Source: Tausonia pullulans
Lineage: Eukaryota; Basidiomycota; Tremellomycetes; Cystofilobasidiales; Mrakiaceae
Length of the DNA stretch: 64,000 bases
Assembly (NCBI GenBank): GCA_951802195.1
Contig: OX637623.1
Location: 1,426,001 to 1,490,000, forward strand
Direction of reading: 5' to 3'
In this document: positions 1-11,801 of the stretch, piece after piece
Position numbering within the stretch: the first letter of the stretch is position 1
How the letters are laid out: each line of letters begins with the position of its first letter
The notes under the pieces: model-generated
The model's input: the letters and a program-made list of their open reading frames with translations, nothing else
Databases searched by the model: none
What the model was told of the DNA's origin: nothing
Program-made: the position numbers and the translations under genes

Positions 1-3000
1 CGCTAGCATGCGCTGATAACCCTGCTGCTGCCTCCCTCTTCCAGTTCACATCACCGCTTCTGGTCGTCTCGGCATCGAATACGTCAAGCTCAGCAAGTTT
101 GCGCGCGCTGGGCCCGTCTTTGCTAGCACGGCGAGCCTCATCTTCAAGGCGGACGGGGAGCACCATGGAGGAGGCGGCGGTGTCTCCACCAATGTCAAGG
201 CCGACTTCTTGCTCCGTCATGCGCAATACCTTATTGCGGAAGGCAGAGTAGATGAGAGGTGAGAGGCAACTATCTTGCGTCTCGTCTCAGAGCTTCGCTA
301 ATCCAGCTCTACTCCCTAGCCTCTCGGCTTACCACAGCGCGCTAGAGCAAGCCAACGACATCCTCGAGACTCCCAGCTCAAGCACCTCGGCGCGAATCCG
401 CGAACGATCGCTCAAGCTCGAACGAGCCGCGCTTGCCCTCTTGGCAGCCTCTGCCATTCAACGAGCCCAGGTGACTTGGTGACATGCGTCTCTGCCACCT
501 TCCTCGAACTTACCTGACATTCTTTCGGTTTTCCCCGTGCAAAGAATGACTTCGCCGCCTCTATTGCCAGTCTCGCCCAGTCTTACCGGCTCTGGACCCG
601 AGCCGCCGAGAACGTCGCTCGACTCGCGAATGTTGTCCAGACTGCAACCGCTGCACCTGCACCCGTCCCTGCCCCCACGTCTAAGGCCCCTGCGAACCCT
701 TTCGATGTTCGCCCGACGACGACAACAACATCGGCAGACCCTGCGGATGAGCGTACGGCGGACGATTCGGACCAGGCGGCTGCGAAGAGGCCGCCGGTCT
801 CTGGACGGCTTGGCGGGCTTCAGTGGCGCATCTCTGCAGTAAGCTCGTTCTCCTACGTTTTATTCCGCTCATCACCTGAAATCCCACTTCCAGGGCCTCA
901 TCGGCTGTCTCTTCGACCTCGCCATCGCCTCTCTCCACCGTGGTACCGCACGGGACACTGAGTTCTTCCTTCAGCAAGCGGGCGAGCTTGCCCAATCCGT
1001 CGATGCGAACGTGCTCATTGGAAGAGCGATCGTTCGCAGGGCGGGACTCAAGGCTCAAGTTGGGCTCGTTGAAGAGGCAGCGGGGCTTATTGAGGAGGCC
1101 AAGGGGATCCTCCTTGGGCAGGAGGTGAGAGAAGGGGGTCAATCTTTTTCAGATCGTTGCATGGACTGACGGAGCGCGGGCTCTCAATTCTCTACAGGCC
1201 AGTGGAGCAGAGGTCGCCGAACTCTCGTTCGTCGAAGCCAAACTTCTCGTCATCGCTGAGGAGCACGAGGCCGCTCTCGATGCCATTGACACGGGAGTCT
1301 CGGATCTCAAGGCTTTCGACGTTCGCTTCCAGAAGGGCGAGGGAGGCCGCCAGAGGTCAAGGTCCGTTGTGAAGCGCGTCACTTATGCCGCTCTCAATGA
1401 TTTCAAGAGTCTGACCCCTGTTCTTCGCAGCATCTCGCTAGAGCTCAGGTCTTCCGCAGGAGCGGCCGAGCCTGTTGTGCAAGAGAGGATCTGTTTGCCT
1501 CTACTGCTACAACTCGTCCGATTGAAGGGTTCATCTTTCACTTCCTTCGTTTCCTCTCAGACTGGCTCGCGTCCTTTGCTGACATATCTGGCAAATTAAT
1601 TTCCAGTTGCCGTCATGAGGGATGCTGGAGCAGACCCGGCGTCGCTTCGCATGCTGTCTGAGCAGATTGCGTCTCTGCCTTCGACGTTTGAAACTCAGGT
1701 GAGCGAGCTCCAAACATGCGATAAATGAACGGGCCTGACTCGGACCCTCTGTCTCTCCCAGCCCGAGGACAACAGTTACAACGCCAAGGTAGCCCTTCAG
1801 CTGGCCCTTGAGGAGTTCAAGTCGGACTTAACCATGAGCTCGCTCACAGATTCGAGTGAGCGAGCGACGTGATTAGTTTGGCCGCCCAGAATTCACTTGC
1901 TGACCTTTCTGTTCCCAGCCATTTCCATGCCGATGGGCTCGTCCGCTCTCTCTGTCGCATTCACGAAAGCGCGCGAAGATGTCGTCACCACTCTCGCCCG
2001 AGCTGAGGCCGCCTTCGACTGGAACCTTGAAGCCGACAGGGCGTGTGGCCGAGTCCAGCCAGTGCGCGAAGCATGCCTCTCCCTCAGCTTACTCCGGGCT
2101 TTCCAGACCTCTTTAGGTCAGAGCTCGACGACGTTGACGTCCAAGGCAGCCTGGTCCTTGAGTTAGTCTGGTAGTAGGCGTCTCCTGTTGCGAAGGCGGC
2201 GGAACTGACACCAGCATGTATGAACCCGTTTAGACCAAAGCTCGGCCATTACCCTTCAACGAGAACTACTTGAGGTGATCGACACAAAATTCCGCGATGC
2301 CGCTCCGGACGATCTCAAGTGGCCTTTACTTGTCCCCGGATCCTCAGCCTCGGGTAGCAACAACGAGGACGATGCCATCAGCTTGATCCCGCTCCGCCAG
2401 TACTGGCAGGGCGTCCGGGATCGCCACCTCTCCGACATGAGCAGCACCTCGGCGCCCACCGCACTCCAGAGTCTTCCTGTCGGATGGTCCGTTGTCACAA
2501 TCAACATCTCGGACGACCTCGGCACACTCTTCATCTCACGCCACCGTCGTAACACCGAGCCGCTCGTCTTTTGCCTCCCACTCGACCGTCAGGGTCGGCG
2601 TGAGGGCGAGGAGGACACATTCACGGTCATAAACGCGCTCGAAGAGCTCCACGACATCATCGAGAAGAGTGACTTCGGCGCCAAGAACGCAAAGGATGTT
2701 GAAGGCCGTGAGGGACGAGCGACGTGGTGGGCCGAGAGGCGGGACCTTGACAAGCGACTCGAAGAGCTCCTGAGCAACATCGAGTACTGCTGGCTCGGCG
2801 CATTCAAGACAATCCTCAACCCGCCTTGCGAACATTCGGCCGATACGCTGGCGGCATTCCGGTCCAGGATCGAAAAGCTCTTCAAGAAGGCGCTCCCGAC
2901 TGCACAGGACCGTAAGAAGCTACCCAAGGTCCGGTTGGACGACAGTCTGCTCGAATGCTTCTCGTCCTTGCCGTCGAAATGTCGCGACGAGGAGCTCGAG

Positions 3001-4179
3001 GACCTCGTTTACTTTGTGCTCGATCTCTACCAAGTCCACGGCGTTCAAGTTGCCCTTGCCGAGATCGACATCGACCAGGTGAGGTTTTAAACCAATCACC
3101 TGAGGTTCCTTGATGAGAGCGTGGCTGACTGATCTTCCTCTCGCAGCTTGTCACTGACCTCCGTCAGATCCTTGAGGACATCGAGCGGCTTAGTTTTAAG
3201 GAGCAGGACGAGCTGTCCCCGCTGGAGGAGCACCACACCTTCCTCATTCTCGATCGGCACGTCCAGTCGATCCCTTGGGAATCGCTCCCAGCCCTCCGCG
3301 GCCGGTCCTTAAGTCGGATCCCGAACATGGCCTTCCTCGCCGATCGGCTCGCGCTCGCCGAGGTCCTTCATCCAAAACGCAAGACGAAGCTCACGACGAC
3401 CCGCCCCAACCGTGGATTGTTTTCCTTCCCGCTCGACGTCACAAAGGGGTTCTTCATCTTGAATCCGAGCGGAGACCTCGTCAAGACTCAGGCACAGTTT
3501 GAGCCATGGGTCAAGCGTCTCGAGGAGGCCGGTTGGGAGGGCATTACCGGGCGCGCTCCGAGCGAGATGGAGCTCATCCACGCGCTCTCGGCTAAGGACA
3601 TCGTCGTGTTCGTCGCTCTTTGCTCCTCCTTGTCTCCCTCGAAGTCCTTCGAGCAAGCTGACCTCGGTCGTTCATACCCCTCCAACGTCTTCCTTCCGTC
3701 CTCCAGCTACTTTGGTCACGGCGGAGCTGAACAGTACATCCGATCACACAAGATCCGGGGCCTTCCTCGATGCGCATCGCTCATGCTCTGGGGCTGCTCC
3801 TCCGGAGCACTCAAGGATATGGGCGAGCTTGACCGGGTTGGCACGCCCTGGAACTACATCCTCGCCGGCTGGTGAGCTCCTTTCCACATCTGCCTTGCCC
3901 TTCTCGCTGAGCACATTGCTGACGCGTCTATCTTTTCCAAGTCCCTCACTCGTCGCAAACCTCTGGGACGTGACAGACAAGGACATCGACCGCATCTCCG
4001 AAGCGGTCTTTGCCTCGCTGCATCTCGATGGCCAGCGGGTTGCGGGGAAGAAGGACGGCCGGGAGACGAAGCCGACGACGACCGCCCAGGCCATCGGGCA
4101 GGCGAGAGACAGCTGCAAGCTCAAGTTCCTGACGGGTGCTGCCCCTGTCGTCTATGGCTTGCCAATGGCTTTCTTTTGA
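1..4179 (+). CDS. ESP1: Separase (C50 cysteine protease), 3' part; 5' end outside window
   Basis: Separase cleaves the cohesin kleisin subunit to release sister chromatids at anaphase. The C-terminal catalytic domain is clear. The motif YFGHGGAEQYI carries the catalytic His (codon 3717-3719). The motif MLWGCSSGAL carries the catalytic Cys (codon 3795-3797). It is followed by NYILAG and VANLWDVTDKDID, typical of the family. A 99-nt intron (3608-3706) lies just before the His motif; splicing it restores KDIVVYFGHGG. Another intron near 3873-3941 precedes the VANLWDV exon. The upstream part (about 45-3080) is helical, poorly conserved and split by many short introns, as expected for the separase superhelical region. 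The stop follows GLPMAFF at 4177-4179. The gene is convergent with the JmjC gene. The start lies left of the window. Family assignment is firm; upstream exon edges are approximate. Confidence 0.93.
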
Positions 4180-4344
4180 AAATGACGTTCAAGTGGGATT
4201 ACTCATGCGGCGTTTACAATGTTCCAAGTGAAGTGATGAAGACTTAGAGTCGTACAGAAAGGGACACAAAGGGAGGGAGGGTGTGTCAAGCCTGCTTCAA
4301 CCATTCCTCCAAGCAAAGCTGGAAAACGTCCCAAAGATTGGCAC

Positions 4345-7300
4345 TTAGTAAGCGCTGGACCTGAATGGGGGTAGGGAGCTCACCTCGGCAACCTTCCCCG
4401 CCTTGGCCATCACGTCCCCAGCAACCGCTGAAGCAGGTTCAAGCCCCTGCTCTTTTCGCTCGGCGTCGAGCGAGCGCGAGCCCATCCAGGCGTGCCACAT
4501 TGTCGTCTGGAGCGCAAGGACGTCGGGTTTCCACACCGTCTTGGCCTGGAGGTTCTCGCGCTGAAATTCTGACAGCCGAAGGACAAGCAAGCGAATCGGA
4601 AGGGTCAGGACGGCCTTGCAACTTTCAAGGGGGAAGATGGACGGACGAGCAGTAAGGGTCGCGCAGCGGTCAATGTTTTCCGGCGAGACAAAGTCGAGGG
4701 CGACCTTAATGCAATCGGCCATCTGTCGTTCGGTTGGCGGAGCGTTATGAGCAGTGCGTCTCTCTCCCTCCACCCGCATCCCCATGACCGTTAAGCCACT
4801 GACATTGCAGACCTGGTGCGCGCACCCTGCGGGGACAAACACCACTGGAGGACCACAAAAGGCCATCAGATTCAGACAACGCATGCAATATCTGAAGCAG
4901 GCAAGAAAAGACGCACCATCGCCAGCGTACTGGTAGATCCGCGTGGGTGCGATGTTGTACTTATGGTAGAGCTCGGCTTTCATCTCGCTATCAACGAAGA
5001 AGCTTCCGGCGTGCTTGAGGTAGCAATGAGAAGTCAGATGGAGGTTTCAAGGAGGCGAAAGCATCGATGGACACCCACAATAGGATCTTGAAAGAAATGC
5101 GTGTTCATGAATCTGGGATTGTTCCGTTGGGGAGTCATTGTCAATGAGCACAGAAGATGGCACTATGCTGAACCCAGAAAAGGTCACAGACTTTATCTGC
5201 AGATAATGTCGGAGTTTGGGGGTGTCTGCGGGCGGACGTAATCGTCAGGCCCAGTCTCTGCGCGCAAGCAAAGGACGGGGCAACTTACCCTCCGCTCGGA
5301 AGATATCCCAGGCAGCACAGCCCGGGCGGCCGTCTGGCATCTTCTCGGCGTGAACACAAACGTTGACTGCATCGGCCATCTGAGCCACGAAACCAGCTAA
5401 CGAGTCAGTCACTCCGTCAGTCTTCCCCGCTTCTGATCAAGGAGTACGCACGTCCATGTGTATCCTCGTCGAACCCTGTCCTCCAGCCGTCTCCTTGCCC
5501 GTGAAGGCCGCGTAGAGTTTGGGACCGATCTGAAAGCATGACAGTCAGAAATTAAAGGACGCTCTGCGAATCGATTACGAGAGCCCGTTCACATCGGGAG
5601 GGTCGATCTCCTTGGGGCAGTAAGCGGTGACATCTAATGACGGAAGGGAATCAAGGTATCCAGCCATCAGCGTCTTGACAGTCAAGCAAGACCCATATGA
5701 AGCGGGTCGCACTGTTGATGCCGTTTCTTCGCTGAGAGAGACAGAGACAACACGTGTTCAGTTCAGCCCCGCCTAGGAACGACCAAAGGACTTCTGGACG
5801 AACCGTCCACTGAGGCATCGGGAGGGCGTTCATCAACTCCTGGAAGTGATCCGGTAGGTCTTTCGAGAACTCGCTCGACGTCGGCCAGTCCTGTGGCAGG
5901 AAGAGCCTTGCCGGATCAGCTTTGCGAGCGCGCGCGCTGTCGAATAAGCGCAACGGTGCCAATGGAGGACTCTACCCTCAACTTCCACACCCCATCTCGA
6001 GCAGTGCCACTATTTGTCTCGTAGCGCCCGAACTCGACACGAGCGACGACAAGCAACATCAGTTCGATTGATGAATAAGAGGAAAGATGCATGAAGCGGC
6101 GAGCCTTACCATGCCGAAAAACTTGCGCAAGCTCATCTGCTTGATACTCTTCGGATCATCCATACTGCGCTGACATTCCACGACGCCTGTAGTCGGCCCA
6201 GCCTGTCAATAAGGCCGACGAAATGCAAGCTGATATGATGCTTTGCGCACAGCTGATCTGGTCTCCGCAAAGTCGGATGAAGTCTTGTGGCGTCCAGGCG
6301 AGATTGCATCCGGTCATAACGACATGGTCACCGCGCTGCCACCAAGCCGTAAACATCCTATGGAGATAGAACCACGGCCCTCGTCGGCATCAGCAGACGG
6401 GTATAAGGTGCCAATACATGGAGAATTGGCGTACTCTTCGGTGACCTTCGCCGCCTCAACCTCAAAGTAGCCTTGCGAGGGAACGCAACTGGGATCTATC
6501 GGAGTGACCTGGCGTCGAGAGGACGTGACGAGGAGGTCCGACTTGTCGAGCCCGGCCAACAACTCGTGCAACTTCTCCTTCTTCGCCTTTTCAGAATCGG
6601 CTTGAGCCTGAAGAGCGGGTGCCAGTTCGAGATCGTATAGACGCCGAGCGAGGCCCGATAGAGGAGGGGCGGCGTTGCGTGCGAGGCAGACTTGGTACAT
6701 CTCGAGGAGGACAGACTTGAGATCCTTCTCATGAAAGCTGGACACTGGGAGGAAGTCCTGGATCGAGTGCTTGGTGTAAGCCTTGGGACTCCCCTTGATG
6801 AGGGAACACTGTTGGAGAACGGCTCTGTCATCAGCCTGGATGAAACCTGTCCTTGACCGCAACGGAGAAGCCAGCGCACTTTCATCAGTCGAGGGAGACT
6901 TTTGTTCGAGAAGCTGTACAGCTCGGCCGCCATCAAAGAAGCAGGTCCACTAATCGCAGGCGTTTCCGGCTCGTCCTTCAGTGGAGCTTCGCTGGCCTTG
7001 GGCAGAAGTGCGTAGCAGTCGAAGCAGTAATCGCGGCCGCAGTGCGTGCAGCTGAAAGCTCCGGAGAAGATGTTGACGGAGCAGACGTCTGCAGAGAGAG
7101 AGGAGGCCACACCAGATTAGATAAATGGGAATAACGCAGGTCTTTAGAGGTGGCAGGACTCACCGCAGATCCGCCTCCAGTCGGTCTCAACCGGCCGAAA
7201 GATTGTGGTGTGCATCGCGAGCGATGGGGCGATGGTGTGGCGGAGCTCCCGTTGAATGAGCGGGACGAGATTGATTGCAATCTTAGCCTAGAGAGCCACA

Positions 7301-8286
7301 AGCCGTTCAGTCAAGTACTGATGCAAAAATAAAGTCAATTTTCAACGGAAGACGCGGTCGCACCTGAAGTGCGCTCATCATCGACAAGCCGACTCCCTCG
7401 TGCGGTGAGATGTCAAAGGCGTCGGCGCTGAGATAGGTCAACGCAGGGTTCTCCTTTGTCAAAGATGCGAAGAATGGCTCGCTGATCTTGCCCGTACACC
7501 TGTTCAGCCTGTGAGAAGCAGTCCGGTCAGGTCTCTCGTGCACTCTTTCGACGAATATTCTGACGCGCGACTAACCGGAAGAAGCGGAGATTGCTGTAAA
7601 AACGGATTGGTCAGATAATCGTTCTTCGGTAGCAGAAATGGTCATTCCTTACAGAAACCTGCACCACTCCTGATGCGATGCGCGATCCGCACGATCAGGG
7701 ATTAGTCGAGACGACAAATGTGCCATGCGACCGTCCGCGAAGAGACTCACCGCTGAACGACGGCTGACACACTGTTACGATTTCATGGAGGTAAGTTTTG
7801 ACACGCTGACCTGGGATGAATGTCCAAGACAAGACTCACGTTGCTGCATGACGGGAAGCCGTAATAGCGGGGGGCGTTGCACCCTTTCGCTTGGAGCTCC
7901 GAAGCCTCACCCAGATGCGCATCGGCAGGTTTCATTCCCCAGACGCTTGACTCAGCTGCCGGAGCGGCTGAGGAGGCGGCATATGATGAGCTATTTGACT
8001 CGACAGAAGGAAAACAAGGCAGCTCGCCTATCGGATGTTCATCTCCGTGGATCATCTCGGAGATCCTAGCCACGCTACGAAGACCTTTGGGCCAACATCT
8101 ACGGTTAACGAGACCACGGCTATCACTAGGAACCGCAAAATTCACCTCGGGACGCCCTCTGAAGCTCACGTGCATAGCACTCGTCTCCCTCCTCCTGCGT
8201 CCTCCGCCTTGCAGTCTCCTGCGTCTTTTCATCCGCACTATTCTGCTTATCGGCCATGGCCGGGGACATGTCTGCGAGCAGTCCAT
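4345..8286 (-). CDS. JmjC-domain histone lysine demethylase, KDM3/JMJD1 type
   Basis: Predicted Fe(II)/2-oxoglutarate oxygenase that removes methyl groups from histone lysines. Order on the minus strand: a low-complexity N-terminus; a Cys-rich zinc module with CTHCGRDYCFDC (about 7030-7060); a helical linker; the KDM3-type pre-JmjC signature with WTPQDFIRLCGDQ (about 6240-6290); then the JmjC domain. The iron ligands are visible: His and Asp in TRIHMD (codons 5458-5460 and 5452-5454) and the distal His in PAGCAHQV (codon 4816-4818). After splicing, HQVCNMADCIKVALDFVSPEN reads through as in KDM3 proteins. GCAAWDIFRAE and MADAVNVCVHAE are also family hallmarks. Many short introns interrupt it. 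The start is uncertain: the first in-frame ATG of the exon containing MIHGDEHPIGEL is at 8286, but an upstream exon reaching about 8700 is possible. The exact histone mark cannot be read from sequence. Confidence 0.85.
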
Positions 8287-11115
8287 TTCCTCTTTCCTGT
8301 GTAGATGACGCGAGAGGCCCTTTGGGTTCTGTCTTCTGCTTCCCAGATAAACGCCTTGATTCTGGAAGGAAGCAAGAAGACGAGCCAGCAGGAATCAGCC
8401 TTGGCTTGGAAACCCGTGGCAAAGGTGACAGAGAGCTATGCCGACTTGTCCCAGATGTCCGTCCATACGACGGGCCAGCTGCCCAAGTGTCGCTTTTGAA
8501 TGTCGATGCTTCGGGCTGTCCCGTTGAGGAATGAGGACCTGAAGGGGGGAGACTCTTGCCGCGCCGAGGGCGCGGTGATTTCCGACGGGAAGCGATCGTC
8601 TCAAACAAGGCTCTCTGGGTATCCGAGGGAGATCGGGACCGCTTGATCTGGACAGGGGAAGCGGAAGCCCGCCGGACGACAGTGGCTGAGAAGCAATCAA
8701 AAGGCAAAAGCAGATCAGTCCATGTATTTCCCTCATTTTATGCTTTGATCGAGCTCGTGTCCGTCTTGAGAGCCCATGATTCATAAGCCAGCGACAGGTT
8801 GCTTGTGATTTAGAGAGTGTGTTCTCCAGATCACGTTCTCCACGCTTGGACCGTCGCTCGATCCTCAGAGTGGGCAGCAGAAGCCTCTGGCACCGCACAG
8901 GTTTGAAGTGAAGCTCACGCGCATCCTGCTGCATAGTAGCATCCGAGAGGATACAGTTCGTCGGTTCGATTAAAACGGCTAGATTGCGTGGAAGGAACCG
9001 GCGAGCCGCGCGTCGAGACGCGAACGAGGCACATGCACGTCAGCGTTCAAGGCTACGACGAGAAGAAAGGAAATCTAGGAGTGACCAGCTCCTCACGCAG
9101 CAATGGACACCCTGAAAAAGTGATTGGCTGGGAGAAGGGAGCTAGGCGGGAAAGTGCGTGTCGCGACATGACTTGACGAGCGAGCGCATTTACATCGAGC
9201 GCCAGAGGGGACCTTCCCCGGCCACAAAGACAATCTATCCAGTCAGACTCACCTTTCTCGGGAGAGCGCCGAGGCGTGCAGCTGGGGCCTGCCTCCATTC
9301 TGCTTTCGGCTTATTAAGGAGGGGAAGGGCGGAGGGGAGATGGTTGGCTCTCGTCGCGTCCGGCGTTGTGCCACCCAAAATATTGCGTAGTGATCTGGCG
9401 AGGATAATTCGGGTCCTGGTGCCCTGAGTGTAACAGCAGCTGCCGGGGGGGGATGAAAACTGGAGTAGGGAGGATGTTATCGCCGCGGTGGAGAGGGGAG
9501 AGAGAGAGTGAGAGGGTTGAGCAGGGTACGGCCCTGGCCGATGAGGGCAAGGGGTTGGTGCGGGCTCAACAAGTAAGGGAGAAGAAGAGAGCATGCCTTC
9601 CAAATGAAGGCTTGCGTGTACTGGATACAAACCTAGCCCAGAGCTATCTGAGAGATCGAGGAGAAGATTTGGCGAACTGGGAGCCCAGCCGCCTGCTCAT
9701 CAGTTGAGTTCATCTCCTGATCTCCTGCGAAAGAAGCTTGCGCTTCTCTCCGCCGCCAGATCTGCCTGCCAAACACACCACAAGTGCGCGAAGGCAGGTA
9801 AGGCCATCAATGGTCAAAGATGGCGGGCAGCGACAGAGGCCGCGACGAGATGAGTTCGATAATGACAAACATGTTGTGGAAAAGGCGTGTACAACGGCCT
9901 GCGATTCCGACCAACGTTCGATCGACTCTCATGACAAAAGGGCCGCAACACAAGCGAGTCCCCTATCCTGTGAGGTTGGGCCTACTTGGGTCCTGTTTGG
10001 CGACGACTCATGAAACAAGCCTTGCAGCTTACCGGTGGGGGCTGGGTTTTGTTGGCAGGTCATGCTTTTCTTTACTTCGCGCCGTCTTCTCGTATGCATA
10101 CTTCATCTGGCGATCACTCCAACAAATTAAGTGTCCATGAGGACTTGGGGGTCTGAGCAAGGCTCAAGAGGTTCGGGCGGAATCTGCGGCTTCTCACTTC
10201 TCCTGGACTTCGTACATCCAGATATCCAGGCCCGGCAGGCCCAGCCAGATGCCGGAGTAGAATAGATATTTCTCTCTCTTCTTCTTCTTCAAAAACAAAA
10301 AAAAGGTCGATAATCGGGAGCCGGGGTAGGAGTGGGAAAAGGAAGGGGTACAAACTTCCCCACGATGACACCGGGGCTTGGTGGAGTATCACCGAAGAAG
10401 AAGGCAGTAGGTATCAGGGCCATGCACAGTTGGATCGCCCTCAGCCTGCCTCTCAGGCTCCTCCGGCGGAATCGCAGAAGTGCCCCTCCCCCCCCCCCCT
10501 TTCCAGCTGGCTGCCAAAATATCCAGCTAGCAGGCCCCCGCTTCGACTTGTTATTCGACTCATCATTTCTAACTGAAGACAACTTGATATGCAGTGAAAG
10601 GAGCTAAGTCACGCATTGTTGCCGCCTGTTAGCTCTCGAGAGAACCTAGAGCCCTCGGCAGAGGCGTTTGATGTGAGAAAGTAGGCCCAATATTCGCCGA
10701 CCTGCAGCACGCGCGTTGATCTCTCCTCGACGTCGACAGCCCCCCGACCTCTCATACTCCTTTCATTCCCAAACCTGTTTTGATTTTCTCCTCCTTCTTC
10801 TCCTTCTCTCGCTAGGCTATTATTCCTATACTATAGACATTTTGGGCAGTCCCGTAGACGCCACCGTCAGGTGAGTAGCCGGCGAGGGGGTGACGTTTGG
10901 ATGGATTGCTGGTCCGTTGGAGGGGCGAGAAATGCTCATAGTCTGGTCTGCGCCCTCTCTCCTTTTCCTAGCACCCTCGTCGTGGTAAGTAAGCCTTATA
11001 TTATTATTATTATTAAATGACCTTTTCTTCCGTATGTTCTCATCGCTCTTCTTACTCTTCGTCTCGGCACTCTGGCCTTCTGGCCAAAGAGTGCCCTCTT
11101 GATGGCGGAGATCCT
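8287..11115. other. Gene-poor spacer upstream of the JmjC gene
   Basis: About 2.8 kb with no convincing protein gene. The Ser/Arg/Pro-rich reading at 8126-8707 (-) begins with TTG, not ATG; it may be a 5' exon or leader of the JmjC gene. The region holds purine- and pyrimidine-rich stretches and a run of C at about 10491-10500. At 10871-10984 there are strong splice signals in non-coding DNA (separate entry). I see no tRNA, transposase or reverse transcriptase motif. Confidence 0.5.
10840..10990 (+). other. Possible spliced non-coding transcript: intron 10871-10971 and 13-nt exon
   Basis: A donor GTGAGT at 10871 pairs with an acceptor CCTTTTCCTAG ending at 10971. The 101-nt spacing is normal for introns here. 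The next bases (10972-10984) are followed at once by a perfect donor GTAAGT. No ATG lies in the preceding 130 bases, which look like a pyrimidine-rich leader. This is either the 5' UTR of an unrecognised gene, a non-coding RNA, or chance. Weak on its own. Confidence 0.3.
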
Positions 11116-11651
11116 GACTGGGTCGCCGGCAACAGCGAGGGCGATGTCCGCGAAGCTGGGAAGGAGCTTCGGACGGGAGGAAGAGATGGCATTAGTCATG
11201 GTCGATGGTCGGAGGGGTATCGGGAGAGAAGAATCGAGAGGCGCGTCGCCAGAAGATGATGGCAACCTGGCAGGCGACGACGGTGAAGATTGAGCGGAGG
11301 CCAAGATTCTTGCATTCGGCTGTCCAAGCTGCCACCTGCTCAGGCGCACAGGCGATCTACATGCCATTTCGGAGAGGAGGCAGAGGCCAGCAGTGGAGCA
11401 AGAGTAGGGGAAGAGGAGGAGGTTGCGAGTATGATCTCGCGTGAACACCCGTTGTTGGACCATGGGAAGTTCGCCGCGAGGATGTTAAGACCGTGGAACA
11501 CCATTGGGTTTCCATGTCCCCGGCTATGAACATGGTGACGAGGGTGTGCCAAATAGAGAGGTCAAGCATGAGCCGGGCTCAGCCCGTGGGTGCGACGGGT
11601 ATTATGGGGCCATATTGGCGCAAAAAGTAAAGACACGATCACCATAGGCGG
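11116..11651. repeat. Dispersed repeat, copy 1 (second copy at 41369-41925, same orientation)
   Basis: Aligned by eye, this 536-base stretch is nearly identical (about nine in ten bases or better) to 41369-41925. Similarity starts abruptly at GACNGGGTCGCC and fades after TAGGCGG. No terminal inverted repeats or target-site duplication are obvious. Short open readings exist on both strands, but none belongs to a family I recognise. The tRNA-Ala gene begins 78 bases beyond its right end. It could be a fragment of a mobile element, a pseudogene fragment or a segmental duplication. Confidence 0.85.
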
Positions 11652-11728
11652 CCAGGGTTAATTTTTGATTACCTAAAAAAATGGTATATTCTAAGAGTTG
11701 TTGACTTTTTTAGCATCAACAATAGATT

Positions 11729-11801
11729 GGGGATTTAGCTCAGTTGGTAGAGCGTACGCTTAGCATGTGTAAGGTCATGAGTTCAACTCTTATAGTCTCC
11801 A
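11729..11801 (+). tRNA. tRNA-Ala (anticodon AGC), no intron
   Basis: A full 73-nt cloverleaf can be drawn. The acceptor stem GGGGATT/AGTCTCC has seven pairs, two of them G-U. The D-arm is GCTC..GAGC. The anticodon stem TACGC/GTGTA carries loop TTAGCAT, with anticodon AGC reading GCU. The T-arm has loop TTCAACT, and the discriminator base is A. The internal B box (AGTTCAACTCT) and the weak, A/U- and G-U-rich T-stem deviate from consensus, so expression may be low. A T-run follows at about 11822-11835. The 5' flank is AT-rich, unlike the rest of the window. Confidence 0.85.

Noticed and set aside
8126-8707. Ser/Arg-rich reading upstream of the JmjC gene as its true N-terminus
   Set aside because: It opens with TTG and I could not find a frame-preserving splice to the next supported exon. 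Mentioned only as a possibility.
11116-11651. Calling the dispersed repeat a retrotransposon LTR or a transporter pseudogene
   Set aside because: No TG..CA ends, no target duplication, no reverse transcriptase or integrase sequence, and short hydrophobic readings do not match a family I can name.
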